From Diphasiastrum complanatum (Eukaryota > Streptophyta > Lycopodiopsida > Lycopodiales > Lycopodiaceae), in the NCBI GenBank assembly GCA_029204225.1, contig CM055092.1:29378359-29442358 (forward strand): 64,000 nucleotides of DNA, written 5' to 3'. The notes under the pieces were generated by a model. The model searched no databases, was not told where the DNA came from, and saw only the letters and a list, made by a program, of their open reading frames with translations. Below are positions 38,064 through 51,560 of the stretch, one piece after another. The position numbers and the translations under genes were made by a program. Positions within the stretch are counted from its first letter, which is position 1; every line of letters starts with the position of its first letter.

Positions 38064-40380
38064 TGTGAAAATGAAAAAGCCATATATCTTGAGATTTGGG
38101 GGTCCTCTTTCAAAACCACTCATTGTACAAAGTTGTAACAAAGTGATTAGGCAAATTTTGGAAGTGGATTAGCTTGTAGTAGTGTAGGCTATTGACACTT
38201 GGCTTAGTGCTAGATGATTCATGACATAGCACCTCTTGATCTCATTTGTCAATTTGGGTAAGGTCCTTTAAGCCCTTTCAACTTTTAATTAAAAAAAAAA
38301 AACATTGACAAACACTTACAAGTTTTGCACAAGAGTAGTTACGATTAGCATAACTAGTTGTGTTTCATATGGTTTTCCAACAAGTGTGATAATGGTTTAG
38401 TGTAATTTGCTAGGTTTCATTATATCAAAACAATATCATCATATATTTTCCAATAAAAAAGGGCCCTACCTTTGTTGGTTTTTGAGTCGTCTGCATTCTT
38501 TGACATGTGAGTGATAAAAGATTCTTTTGTGCTATAAATTATATTATCTCATGCTACCAAAATATTAGTAATGGTAAATTTGTGATACTTATATGCAATA
38601 AAAATTGACATTGTTTACAAAAATTTGATGCAATGCATATATTCCTTTAATTACTATTTCTAAGTGACATCTAAACCTATAAAATAATGAAAAAGTATTC
38701 TTTAAATAGATTTCTACCAAGAAATTCTTGTATGTTGAAATACGTTTTTATTTTATAAAAAAATCTATACATTAAAAAAAAATCTCAATTCAAAAAATTA
38801 TCAAATTGCTGACAACACTTAAAACATACCCAAATCTCAACTACCCAAAATTTAGGATCTTCCAAGAAGAGGGATAGGTTTGTTGTTAGCATCTTTCTCA
38901 TGTGATTATTATTTTAGAATACCAACAATGTTAGTGATGAACATGCAAATGTTTTCATTGCAAATTTTTCATGCTAATTCTAAAAACACGTTAACAACTC
39001 TTATTGTCAAACGCCAACAAACACTAGCAAGGTAACATGATTTTTTTATTTACGTATGTCTTTGAGAATCTTAGCACACGAATTTTTTCTCATTATACGT
39101 TGACATTTCACATCTCAAGAGATTAAATAAAAGAATAAACCACTTGATTTTATGCATATTGTGAATGATTTAATCATGAGCATACGAAGATATCAAAAAA
39201 TATGATATCAAGAAAGTAAAACCATTCATATGATTGATTAGAAATAAGAAACGTTTTTCAATCGTGAACATAAAGATTTATTTATTTTTTATGTACTGAG
39301 AAAAAACTATTGTATTCCATTCATTCGCTATAATATCAAAACTAGAGGTAAGGCCATAGGCCATGGATCTTAGTCGTTTCTAAGAATGTGTCATTCAAGG
39401 CTAGCTTTTTGCTATTTATATTCTACCTAGGTATAATCAAGTACATAACATAAAAATGGCTATGAGAGTGATCAATGTCCAACATGAGATTTCATCAGTT
39501 ACAAGTAGTTCAAATTCATAGAATGTTACTAATAGGCTTGGATCAGTTTGTGATTGAGAGAATATTAAGCTACTGAATTGTGAGAGTTTTTTTATTCAAT
39601 TGAAGCAAATATTCATTATTTACCTCAGTAGTGTATTAAACACTTGTACCATCCTTATGTTAGAAAAATCTAAAGACATCTAATAATTGACTACTTACTC
39701 ATGATGGACAAAACAATGATGGTATTGCACCAATATCAAATTATAGTTGTTTTCTACTACTTTAAAGTCCCTAGAAAATTTAGGATTTATAAACAATTCA
39801 CTTCAATTTAAACATTCATGCACAAATTCATCATCTATATATAACCTTTTTGGGGAATGAAGGTATAACATCAATCTTCGTAATGAACTCATTTTTTTCT
39901 TAAAGTTTTCTTGTGTATTAGCATATCACAAATGCATACATCAAAATGAAACTCATAAATTGATTGAAGTGCACACAAAGTCATATTAACATAAATAAAT
40001 AGTATCATAAAAAAGTAAACTAAAATGTTGGCATGATCAACAACATAAATTCAAAATAATAAAAAAGCTTATCCTTGAATAACCAAGTACAACCAAGGAG
40101 ACCTGAATTGTGTATATTGTTAAAAATTGACTTTTGAGGACCTTGTTAAGAGATCTATCACGACCTACATGCATGAGAGATGTGAAGATTTTGCAAAATC
40201 TAGCTTGATCAGTTTATACTTTCATATACATATGTAAATCTAGCACATGTGGAGCATTTTCCACTGTGTGGAGGGTAGGCCTATTCATTTAGTTCATTTA
40301 TGTTGAGTTTGAATAGTCAATACAAACTTGAGTTCTAGTGAGATTTTCACATTTGTCACATAATGTTAGGATTGAAATAA
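38064..40380. other. AT-rich DNA starting with a presumed copia 3' LTR
   Basis: The TGTGAAAATG start follows the polypurine tract directly. Candidate LTR ends resembling its inverse (ATTTCACA near 39105, ATTTTCACA near 40340) exist but neither is compelling. No gene is seen. Confidence 0.35.
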
Positions 40381-40389
40381 ATCCAACCG

Positions 40390-40800
<411 letters not shown>

Positions 40801-41094
40801 TGCCAACCATCATGTCTTGAATTCACGATCACATTAATTTTTATATTTCGTTGATCTGTATTGTTTTTTTTTTTTTTGTAGTGTTTAGGGACAAAGTACA
40901 AAGTAAACTTCTTTCATCATGTTAAAATGTAACAGATGGACAAGCTGAATGCCACAAGTTAAAAATTGCAAGTAACTAACACCGACAATAGCAAAATGAC
41001 TAATTTTCCAAACTACGTCAAGAAATACATTTAAACTCAATGACTCACAATAATAGTGTTCTAGTTTTTCATCACACAAGACTCAGGGCTTGTT

Positions 41095-41206
41095 AGAGAT
41101 GTGGTACATTTCTCTCCCTGGATAATACTTGAAATAACTCAGAAATAGTGAGAGATGAGGTATATTTCTCTCCCTAGATAAAACTTGAAATAACTTAGAA
41201 ATAGTG
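41095..41206. repeat. 56-bp tandem duplication
   Basis: AGAGATG at 41095 and 41151 starts two copies of a unit containing ATTTCTCTCCCTNGATAA and CTTGAAATAACTNAGAAATAGTG, differing at a few bases. Confidence 0.8.
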
Positions 41207-41589
41207 ACAAGGATCTCAAAGGATGCACCGAAACTTGTGGAGGTTCTTCTCATTTGGACATGGAGTAGGTACATTACACAAAAAGCTCCTCTTCTCAAAG
41301 AGGGAGTCTCTTAACTACAGAAGAGGACACTGTCTCATATAATGAGATCCTTGTGCCTAGCTCATGCACTGTAAAGGAGGATCCAAATCCTTTTGCTAAT
41401 TCACAAATTATTTCCAAAACATGTTCAAAAGGTATTGTTGTTGTTAGTACTCTTACATCTTGTGGTAATTCCATGCGGCAATTTTGTGCATTTTTTTTTC
41501 AAGACAACATGAAAAAAGTTTTTGGTCAAAATACTAGTATTTTGCACATACTTTTAGTGCATAAATATGCTCCTTTTGTTGATTATAGG

Positions 41590-42690
41590 AAAAGCACCCG
41601 CAGACAAAGAAGCTTCTCAGTCAAAAGGAATTGTCCATTTCTGGCACTCCTATAAAAGGTAAAACTCTTATCTCAACTAAATTTGCTTAATTTTGCATTT
41701 TTAAATAATTCCAAGTTTATCACATTAGAATTATCAATGGTCTCTAGGAAAAGGAGCATAATACAAAAGATACTCCCAGATCGTGTGTATTAAACTGATG
41801 TGTGCCATATTGTTTTGGATCATTTGAGAGTAAAGGCATATGTTCCCCCTCCACATATTCCTCTATCCAGGCTTGTCACTGTGCCAAATGAAATTGCAAG
41901 GACCATCAGAGATGATCTATCAAAGATGATGTATGAGTTTGAAAGATTCGGGTACCTCGAGTCAAAAGGGTCATTCATCTTGTCTGTTAAGGGCCTTGAT
42001 GGTAGTGAGCATGAATTGACTCCTGCAATTATATTAGATTGGTATCTCCTATGGCAAGAGATCAACTTTAAATTTGAGAATGAAATTGCCACATGCCATG
42101 AGTGGGCCTATTTGAGCAAAACATTGTTTCTTGTCACAATCGATTAAAAGCTTAGATGACTAAGATTAAAGAAGGTGCATATTCCTTCACTTCTTTTATT
42201 GGAATTATTCATTTATTTTTCCATTTCAAAGTTTATTTTCTATGATAGAAAATTCACAGATGCTACCAACATATAAAATGGAGGCACATTCATGTGGTTT
42301 CTTCTTTTATCAACTTTGAGAAAAGAGATGAGGGAGAGCTTTTATATGCTCTTACTGGAATAAACAGACACGAATGCACTTACATATAAGTCACTTGTCG
42401 TGCTTCCATTCTGTATTTAATTGCAATTCTAATTAGCATTTTGTGTTTTGTATTAAACACTATACTTTTTGCATTTGTTGTTGAGGCCTATATCAGAGCA
42501 AGCTTATTGGACAAAATTTTTCAGATTCACTAATTTGGTAAGGCAGACAAGACAACATCGCTAAAACATTTGCCTCGTGAAGAATGGACATGGATGGAAC
42601 AAGAACTAGCTAAAGAAGCTGCTAGAGAAGGAGGCACCAAAACTTGGTACAATGTCCCCATGTCAATCCTAGAGTGTCTTCAGGGTGAGT
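41590..42690 (+). pseudogene. Unrecognised multi-exon gene-like remnant
   Basis: I do not recognise this family. The clearest piece is the open frame 41800-42147, with RLVTVPNEIARTIRDDLSKM, EFERFGYLESKGSFILSVKG and DGSEHELTPAIILDW, which has the composition of a real soluble domain. Upstream, an exon-like piece near 41590-41658 (GIVHFWHSYKR, bounded by ATAG and GTAAAA) and downstream 42545-42685 (LPREEWTWMEQELAKEAARE, followed by GGTGAG) read open in the same direction. Stops between the pieces mean either introns or decay. It may be a captured or transposon-borne host-like gene. Confidence 0.4.
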
Positions 42691-44725
42691 TTCTTGTTCT
42701 ATGATACAAATACATGTAAACAACTAATTGTTCAAATTAACATGCAGATGGCTCTTTGATTGTGTTGCACAAAAGCAACTAATAGCGATGCCTTCAACAT
42801 GTGAAAAGTGGTGCATGGCCATGAAGAAAGAATGCATGTATACTGTGTGAAAAGTACAGTACTAAGGACCAAAAATGGATCTTTGAATGATCCACAAGGT
42901 GATTGTATGCTTAAACAATCTATCAAAAACTAGTCATCAGAAAACAAGATCTAGTTTAGCAGCTTGATAGGAAACAAGTAGAGACAATCAAAGCATTGAT
43001 CAATTAGTATAATCCAACTCCACACGTGTGGAAATAAGGCTGTAGTACGGCCTGTAGACAGTGTTTACAAAGTGCCAAATCTGGGTTTCATTGGAAATCA
43101 AGAGTAATCACCATACAATGAGAGGAAACTTGAGTTTCTCCTTGAGGCTCCAAAAAGTTTCTATCTTCTCACTATGGAGAATGAGAATACATAGTAAAAC
43201 ACACTTCCTTTGCATAGTTAGGTGAAAATCCAGCATGTAATAAGGAAGTAGACTCCACTTTCTTGCCCTAATGTGAAAACCCTAGGCTAGATCCAAGAGT
43301 CATGCTTTGTAGGTGCATGGTAGGTACAAATCTCATCATAAATCATGGTCTAGATCCTACAAAGTAGGAATCACTACCAAATGGACACAACCACTCCTTT
43401 TGACTCGTGGTAGCCTACTTTAGGTGTGTATGTACAAGTGGCACTTTGGCCATTCAAGTAACCAACAAACAATATTGAATTTACATTGTTTTGGATGGTG
43501 GGATGGCTTAAAGAGTTTGGTCTTGACTTGTCAAGAGAGACTATGTGAAATCTTTGTTTTATCTCTCGTTGCATTTCTCTGAAGTAAATTTGATTGACTT
43601 TTGGCCAAGCTAGTACTAAACCTTTGCTTTTATTCCAGTTTTATGGCTAATTAGGTCTATTTTATTGTTTTAGTCTCAATGATGGTTTCTAATCATGGAA
43701 ATTTTAATCTTATGAGTTGACTTAGGGCTAGAACTAGAGTTACTTCTCATTTCAATATATGAACTTACACCAAGCCCACATTTGGGAAAAGACAGTGATA
43801 ATGCAAGAACAACTCCTCCATCATTAGGTTAGACCATGTTGTATGATTTGTTTATGCTAAACAACCTTACTAAATTCTTTTCTAGTGTCTTTCCACAAAA
43901 CCAAATCAGTGTCTTTTTTCTATGGTCGCATGAATCAACTAGAGATGTCATCAAAGCCCATCTTGCCTATTTTTTATATTAGACAGTATGTGATTGATGT
44001 CTCTATTGAATTTTCACATGATCCTATTGCCAAAGCTTCTAGCCAGTCTAGGAAATGCCAAGAAAACTAAAAATAGGCTATTAGCTAAAGTTAGAAGATG
44101 CACATTATTTATCCACTTTATATTTCCACGAGATAATCTCAATGATACACTCCAGCACCTTTGATGGGTAGTAGTTGACCATCTACTTGACCAACCTCAG
44201 CACCATTGTGAATTTTTCTAAGTTTTAAGAACCACTATTTCCTTGACATCTTGGATGCTCCTCTATCAATGTACTAGGCATCGTTGGTTTCATCACTTGT
44301 CACTAACACCGTAATGAACAAATTTGAATTCTCATCTTCATATTGCTCATCATGAAATTGACGTTGGTAGGTGTAATTTCTCACATAATACTATCTTCTT
44401 GGCTCTCACTCCACCTTTCTTAGATCTCACATACAACAACTCTTTTCTCTTTAGAACAACTTCTTGGTGCATGGTGAAGGCATGAGTGTGGGCCTCAAGG
44501 GCCATTTGCAAGTTTATGAGGCATTACAAACTATTTGGAAGGTACCATGGACCTTTCACCAAATGAAACAAGTTGGCTTTTTAGCTTATAAAATTTGTAC
44601 TTCATAAGGGAGTGAAAGTAGAATATACTTTTCATATTTTCTTGTCATCACACTTGGTTAGTCTATATGGAAATGAGTTGGGGCCTACTCAAAAACATAT
44701 CATCCAAAGCATTTGTAGAGCCAAT
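42691..44725. other. Intergenic DNA
   Basis: No gene recognised on either strand. A CCACACGTGTGG-type word at about 43022 resembles the start of the copia LTRs near the right end, but no LTR can be drawn. Confidence 0.4.
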
Positions 44726-45010
44726 TGAGGAATAATTTAGTTACTTAGGAACGTAGGTACTTGTGCTTATTATTCTAGTAAGGAATGGGGAGTGTACTCT
44801 AAACCAACACTCTAGTATTGTGCTTATTGTTCTGGTAAGGAATGGGGAGTGTACTCTAAACCAACACTCTAGTAGTGACATTCGTGATCTTCTAGAATAT
44901 CCTAGTGGCATTGGAAGATCAAGGAATAATTTAGTTACTTAGAAACATAGATACTTGTGCTTATTATTCTAATAAGAAATAGGAGAATGTATCCTAAACC
45001 AACACTCTAG
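44726..45010. repeat. Diverged 57-bp tandem and nested repeats
   Basis: A unit TTGTGCTTATTNTTCTNGTAAG begins at 44761 and 44818 (57 bases apart) and, more diverged, at about 44955. The third copy is preceded by AAGGAATAATTTAGTTACTTAG, also found before the first (44728 onward), so a larger segment was duplicated and later changed. Each unit ends CCAACACTCTAGA/TA. Confidence 0.75.
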
Positions 45011-45447
45011 AGTCTAGTGACATTGGTGATCTTCCAATGACTTAAGGTAAACAAATTCAATATCATCTTGGAAAGATGATGAGAGATGATATCACCATTA
45101 GAATTTAGATAGTTGGTGCATATCTGGAGAGATATGGTATCACTGCTTTCTGCCACCATTAGGATTTAGATAGTTGGAACTTGGTGCATTAGATGGTTGG
45201 TGCACTCATGATGCTAAATGGGCCTCTAGAGTCTAGACCTAGATTGGTTTAAATTTGTTAGTCTCGGATTTCAATGAGAGATAACCCACCCGCTTCCATT
45301 GAATAAAAAGGATAAAAAAGCTCTCATCAAAGTACAAAAGGATGAGACTAAAATCAAAAGACTTGCAGCTATTTCAAATTATGGTGACTGCCACGTAGCA
45401 GGTACCCATTTTATTTATTTATTGTGTCCTTTCACTCTCGTGCCTTA

Positions 45448-45612
45448 AACGTGCATGTGCCCTCCTTCAACGTGCATGTGCGAAAGGCAGGCCATCTCTA
45501 TCTCTCCTCACAGAACCAGCTACGCAACCGTTGGATGCTCTCCCCACCGTTCAGATCTTGCCACGTTTTCTGACTAGGCCATTGAGAGGATTACACGTGG
45601 TCTTGTGACGCG
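45448..45612 (+). promoter_or_regulatory. Candidate ABRE/RY-type promoter cluster
   Basis: AACGTGCATGTGC occurs twice 21 bases apart (about 45448 and 45469), combining an ACGT core with a CATG RY-like core. ACACGTGG follows at 45593-45600 and GACGCGTGG at about 45607, which resemble ABRE and coupling elements. They lie 1.2-1.35 kb upstream of the MAKR-like start codon; the intervening DNA looks like a 5' leader, possibly with an intron. Function is inferred only from motif type. Confidence 0.35.
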
Positions 45613-46795
45613 TGGCTGGCATCTAGTGGAAAATCGGCTTTGCTCTTGATGGATGATCGATCGACAAACTAGCCCAGAAGCCAGCAGCGAGCAGCAGCAG
45701 CAAAGGAGTCACGATCCACGATTTTCTCTTTTTCTCGCTTCTTTTATCACAACGCAGATGAGATCGATAACAGAAATGGAGAGATGTATGGATAATGGAT
45801 GAGTGGATCTCTCACCTGTTGCTACGATCATGGATGATGCTGGCATTGTGCTGCCGTTCTGCTTCATCACACTTTTTTGCCCGATCTAGCCTCTGGTCGT
45901 TGTCATGCTGACTGTGGACGCCGGACGGTAATTTTGGCTTTGGTTCTGTTACCTCTGAGTGAAGCTAACATTTATGTTTGTTCTGTTTGATTCGGCTCTG
46001 ATTAGCTCCAAGCATCTTTTCTCAACTTTGCAGCTTGCTGCATTGATTTTATTGCTGCCTGTAGTCGGTTTGTCTTTGGCAGTTACTCACTTCAAGCATG
46101 GCTTGTTGCACGTACTGATTTTTAGCACTCATTGATGCTGATTTGTCCAATAAAGCTTCCACGTTCGTTAAGCTAGCTCTTGTTGTTTGTTGTTCCTGTT
46201 TAATGCGTAGGTACGTTTAGGTAGCATCAGCTTGGCAACGTCACTGCTTGCTGCATCCGCTTTTACACCACTTTTTCTTTTTCTTTTTCTTTGACAATTA
46301 TTCGATTCAAGCACGGTTTGTTACTTCTTTGGCATTCATTGTAAGTCTGGTTTTTCTTATATCCAATCCATCACTTGTATGCGATAGACGGATAGAGCTT
46401 CCGTGTCCTTCACTTCTTTTTGTTGTTTTCCGAGAAAGCTCCCTGTCTGCCATTCTTGACGAAACTTAAATAAGTTCTTAGAGTAGATGTATCTTAAACC
46501 GAATAATGCAAATGTGGATAATGAAAGAGTTTCAAACTTTTTCAGGCCCCCAGACTTTCTCGTGGGAAGTATTACTCCTTTCTTCAGATTTTAGACTAGC
46601 GATTTCTTTGTAACCGCACAAGAGCAAACGTTTTTGAGCCAGCAGTTTAACAAGGGAGGATCATGTAGATAAATTTGCGCTTCCGACCTACTCAGTTTTT
46701 TACAGAGCGATTGTGATTCAGAGGTGATTATTAAACAACTATACGTTGTAGTTAAAACAGATATTTTGAAGTAGATCAGCCTGCGTTTAACAGAT

Positions 46796-47863
46796 ATGGA
46801 ATCCATTTTTGATGAAAAGATTGCGGAAGAATTTGACAACCTGTATTTCGACATGGACATGCAAATGCTCGACAATAGAGCGTATTGTGAAAGGCGCTCA
46901 ACCTCCTCCAATTCTCCCGAATTCGAATTTAACCTGTCTTCCACGTCTGGTGTCTATGATATTGCAGATGAGCTTTTTTTCCATGGACAGCTTTTACCAC
47001 TCCACGTTTCACTTCGAGTGCTGATGGTTCAACGTCTGTCCTCTTGTGGACAGCGAGAAAGACAGCAGCAACAAATCCAGGAAGCAGAACAGAATAGCTC
47101 TGCTGTCTGCGAGTCTTACGATAAGGATTTGCAAAAGAGAAGTTATCATAACTCAAATTCTGTGGATTCTTGTTGTGGTAGCAAAGACATGAAGTCTGAC
47201 TCTAAAGGAAGACGCATGGCACGATCTCAAACCTCAACTTCTGGCCAAGCACAAAAGTCATCCTCTTGGTTAAGAGCAGCCTTACAAGGGAAGCTCCTCT
47301 CCAATAAGGCCCTTAAGATCAAAGGCAAGAAGTCAAGCCGCTCACTGCTCCCTTCGGAAGATAAGCAAGGATCAAACGATTTTGTCGGTCCTCAGACAAC
47401 AGCTTTATCATCTTGCTTAAAAACTAATCATGGAATTAAATTGAGAAATGCCAGCAGTGTTGCTCAGAGAACTCAAAAGACAAAAGTTTCTTGGCAAAGG
47501 TACCTGAAAGCTTCTAGACTTGCGCGTGAAATATTTCCAGTTAAGCGCGAAAGCCACTGCAGGCTCAATGAGCATATCAAAGCTTCTGGAGCAAGTGAAA
47601 CGAGCGACTTTTCTTTGTGCCGTTCTACGTTTACCGAACAACCTTCGTGGAGCGAATTTCTGTCAAGAAACATGCGAGTGCCTTCATTTGCCAGACGCTC
47701 AAGTACAACCAACACTCGAGTCAACTCATCACAGTGTTCTCCTACTCGTAGCGGAGTTTTGCAGTCTCTCCACTATAGTACAATATCAGACATGCAAAAC
47801 GCTATCCAAGGTGCAATTGCTCATTGCAAGCAATCTCAAGCCAGTAATCAGGCACCATTTTGA
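46796..47863 (+). CDS. BKI1/MAKR-family membrane-associated kinase regulator
   Basis: A single-exon gene of 355 residues. Proteins of this family sit on the plasma membrane through a basic patch and bind receptor kinases, BKI1 inhibiting the brassinosteroid receptor. Visible signatures: FEFNLSS at 43-49, ADELFFHGQLLPLH at 57-70 followed by RVLMVQRL, the family hallmark; a Lys/Arg-Ser-rich centre (KALKIKGKKSSRSLL 171-185; SWQRYLKASRLARE 232-245) fit for lipid contact; and a C-terminal MQNAIQGAIAHCKQSQ at 333-348, the kinase-interaction segment of BKI1/MAKR proteins. The length is in the family range. The ATG at 46796 is the first in frame before the conserved block. Which MAKR subgroup cannot be told. 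Confidence 0.88.
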   Translation: MESIFDEKIAEEFDNLYFDMDMQMLDNRAYCERRSTSSNSPEFEFNLSSTSGVYDIADELFFHGQLLPLHVSLRVLMVQRLSSCGQRERQQQQIQEAEQNSSAVCESYDKDLQKRSYHNSNSVDSCCGSKDMKSDSKGRRMARSQTSTSGQAQKSSSWLRAALQGKLLSNKALKIKGKKSSRSLLPSEDKQGSNDFVGPQTTALSSCLKTNHGIKLRNASSVAQRTQKTKVSWQRYLKASRLAREIFPVKRESHCRLNEHIKASGASETSDFSLCRSTFTEQPSWSEFLSRNMRVPSFARRSSTTNTRVNSSQCSPTRSGVLQSLHYSTISDMQNAIQGAIAHCKQSQASNQAPF

Positions 47864-48110
47864 CTGCTCTCCTATAAGGCGTCCTTTGGTTCTGCAAGTA
47901 TCCTCTCAGATGAGAGCGGAAGGAACTGCAAAATATGATCCGGTTTAAGGGCAGAATGGAATCCGATATAAAGTTTAGATTTTCAGCAAGCGATTACTGC
48001 AGAGATGCTCCTTAATTTCTTTGGTGCAAGCAAAGATACTCCTTGCTTGAAGCTAATGTAGACAATAGGAGAAATTTAGCAGTTATGGCGAAATAGATGC
48101 GCACTAAGAG

Positions 48111-48116
48111 AATAAA
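48111..48116 (+). terminator. Poly(A) signal of the MAKR-like gene
   Basis: AATAAA about 250 bases after the stop codon, on the coding strand, in AT-richer DNA. The distance fits a normal plant 3' UTR. Confidence 0.5.
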
Positions 48117-51100
48117 TCACAAAACTTGCATGTATTTTGCAATATTTTACTTTATGCTCAAGACTGGATCTCAATTAAACTCATGGACAACTGTCGTAGT
48201 AGTAAGTACTTTATCATAATTAGTACTGTTATCACGAAATTGCCACTTGCAATAGCTTCTTTCAGTCGCGGCCGAGGGAAAATGGCTGGAATGAAAAATT
48301 GATAGCTTATTCATGCTGAAGAAGAAAGTTGTTGCAGGAATATCCAACATATTTCACTCCAGTTCGGATTTGGAAGGTTGTTGCGCTAACATTTTTCATG
48401 ACTTAACATATAAATCACAACTTAATCTCGCTCGATACTTCTTAGACGCTTACTACAGTACTGGATCTATATCTTGTAACTTTTGACCAGTAAGGCAGCA
48501 TTTTAGAAAAACTATACTTAAAAGGCTCAAGATTCAACCAGCAATCGTCGTAGATCTGGATTTTTAACGACGAAAATGACGACTCTAGGATGCTGAACAG
48601 AGATTCAATATTGATTCTCTGTGTGCTTCGCGTTGCAGACCACACTCTGTCAAACTTGGTACTCGTTTCTTCACTGGGAGTAACGCACAAAGATGATTTC
48701 CATGACTCGAATTTTTAGCTTGACCACAATGTAGTCTCTCTGGATTATATCACTGATCGGAAAATGTGGAAGCTATTAACAATCTAACGTCATTTGGCTA
48801 TGTCCGGAGGATGAACGTTGATTAACAAGACTTCTGAATGTTGCTATTTGTGACGCAGAAGTCAGTGGGGCACTGTTTCGTCGGCATTCACGAGGAGTCG
48901 AGGTGCAGGTCAGTGGTTTGTAATATCCTCGGTACTTTGAAAGTAGAAGCATTTTGATTTATTTAATTTTTTCGAGTAAAGTGGGTTGCAAAACGTAAAC
49001 CTGCTCCCATCAGAAACAGAGAAGGTTGCACGCGTAAGCTCTGGTGCTGAGGTAGGAACAGCAGGTTATGTCGCAACCTATAAACTTACTTGTACAAGTA
49101 GTTGACGTGGCATGAGCAGGCCTACAAATTACATGAGCATGTGCTACCGAAGCATAGTTCTGGATCGCGAATGCACTAATAGAACTAACGTGGACATAGA
49201 AAGGTTTCTATGACGAAACGATGTTGCTTTTTTTTTAAATTTTCATGTGCATGCGCGTGTGGCAAAAAACAAAAGCAGATTCCAAACCCGTGCCGTGCAC
49301 AGCTTCAACAGTAATACCTGATCCTCCATTGCCTGCAATCAATCAAAGTCCTGTCTCTGACTTTCCTACTTCCCATTTTATTTAGCAACCTTGATTTTCC
49401 TGCTTAACTGTCTATTCCTCCTTAGGCTTACTGTAGTATTCTGCTGGATCTAAATATGTGCATTCTCATCTTGCAAGGTCATCTGATCTGAGATTTGAAA
49501 TGAGGCCTCAGGCCAATATCAAAACCTGTGTAGTGTACAGGCTTGTGCTCAGTCTATCCCCAGGTGACAAAATGAGGTGTTGTATCTTACCTTACGGTTG
49601 GATTGAGGCCAAATGAAGTGTTTATAAGTATGAATTTGACTTGAAATATGAGAATTAGGACAATCTATCACTAAGGCAAAATCAAGAGCTGTGTGATGAA
49701 ACTGCTGTTCCTCCTGAGAAGGGCCTTTGGCCAAGGGCTGTAGCCTGAGGGTGGAAGACCCTTCCCATGGCGGAACTGCCGAGGAGGTGACCTTCCGCAA
49801 CATAAAACTTTTTACTTTTTTTGCCGTAATTTTTTTTTACATGTGCCTTCCGTGCGAAAGGTCATGTCTCGGAAGATGCATGTAAACAATTTTGGAAAAG
49901 AAAAAAGAGGGATGCAGAAATTCTGTTCTGTGAGGCACCTCGTTTTCTTCCTGAAAAAGAAAAAAATGATTTTACGCAAGAAAAGGTTTAAGATACGAGA
50001 GTACCCAATAACACTCACAATCCTTTGGATAGATTCAACTAGCTTGTCAGTATGCATGTTGAAAGATTGAGACTAAGATTAAGATTTTATTTGTTGTCTG
50101 AAGGGGAGTTATATTACACAATCCAAAGAGTTTTGCAAGAAAATCAAAAGAGCTTGTGAGTAACAAAGTACTATTTTCCCAATATCACTTTAAAATGCTT
50201 TTGTGTTGCAAAAAATGTCGTCTTTATATAATTTGTAGAATTCTTAAATAGAAATTTGTTAATTACAACCATACTTGCACTGAGTTTCTGAAAATGCGTT
50301 TTTGAAAAAAAAAAAAAAATTAATATTTTTTTTTAGTGGGCAATATGGGTATCAAATTAAAGCATTTATTAAGGGCAGTTCATTTATGTAGGTTGCCGAA
50401 TGTTTCGGGTACAATGTGATCCAATTTGGGCGCAACAATGCTTGTTGGATTCTATCAAGGTTAAAAGTTTTCTATGGAAATGTGTTCCATTTTTTGTCAA
50501 ATCATTGCATCGATAATGAGCAGTTACTATGCCAAGACCGCCCCTCCCCCATCTATCCTCTTGCGTTGCTGAATTTTTTTTTTGCGTTTTTGTACAACTT
50601 TCCCACATTCACTCTTTGATTTTTGTTCATAAATTGTTACATATTAAACTTCTACCAATGAAGTTGTGCACACAATCATTTCATGAAAGTTTTGAAAGAA
50701 AGCAATAATTGCATTCATTATCATTGGCCATGGAAGACAAAATCTTCGAATATTTGTAGGTGTTCATAGAGTATTAACCAAGTTAGACAGGTTAAGGTAT
50801 ATCACTTAGTTTACCTTTAAGCCTAACATTTTATTTTGCAAAGCACAATAGATATAGGATTAGGGTTTTTCAAAGATTCTTTTCACAGATATCAAGTTTG
50901 TGAAAGAGCATAAAAATCTGAGATTCTTTTTAGCATCTAGAGTTGGCATAACTTTAAATGATCTATTGATCAAGATTGTAGTACATTTTTCTAATATAAC
51001 CTTGATGATCTTTATATGTTCAAAAGTCTTGTTATCAGCTTTATTCAAAGTTTATTTGACCAAGATTCATTTGAGGCATTGATAATTGATTGGGTCATCC

Positions 51101-51499
51101 TTAGTTTTTTCGCATATTGAGTTTCTATGTTTGTGATTAAGCATCATCTTGGAGACACATTAGGGTTGTGACTAGAAAAGGGCCTTTTGTGTTCCTTTTT
51201 TGATTCATCACACTTGGATTAATCCACTACCAAAAAGGTCTCTTTTTGTAGTTTATTAATTTATTTAACACATTTAAGTCATGTTTCCAAGATGGGTTTA
51301 AGCCTAGTTGCGAGCAAAAGTATTCGGTGAAATGAAGGTTGAACCATAGGGTCAAGCTAATTAGACTTATTAAACTATAATTGTGATTTTGAAACTAGAA
51401 TTTTTGGGTTGAGCTATATGCAAGCTCTAGCTACATGTCAAAGCACAATGCAAGCCTCAAAAGTTAGAATAAGGGAGCATGTGCATGCACACACATGTG

Positions 51500-51501
<2 letters not shown>
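48117..51501. other. Intergenic DNA
   Basis: No credible gene, RNA or transposon was recognised. Open frames here (for example 48690-48442 and 49803-49549, minus) match nothing I know. Confidence 0.5.

Positions 51502-51556
<55 letters not shown>
51502..51556 (+). repeat. (TC)n microsatellite
   Basis: A 55-base CT tract preceded by GTGCATGCACACACATGTGCA, itself nearly palindromic. Confidence 0.95.

Positions 51557-51560
<4 letters not shown>

Noticed and set aside
39100-40350. End of the copia LTR starting at 38064
   Set aside because: Two weak matches to the inverse of the LTR start exist, at very different lengths, and there is no second LTR for comparison.
44726-45010. CRISPR-like array
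   Set aside because: The repeats are adjacent and diverged with no unique spacers; this is eukaryotic nuclear DNA with an ordinary tandem duplication.
46591-46944. Minus-strand frames over the MAKR-like gene (also 47417-47724)
   Set aside because: They are antisense shadows; the plus frame carries the family motifs.
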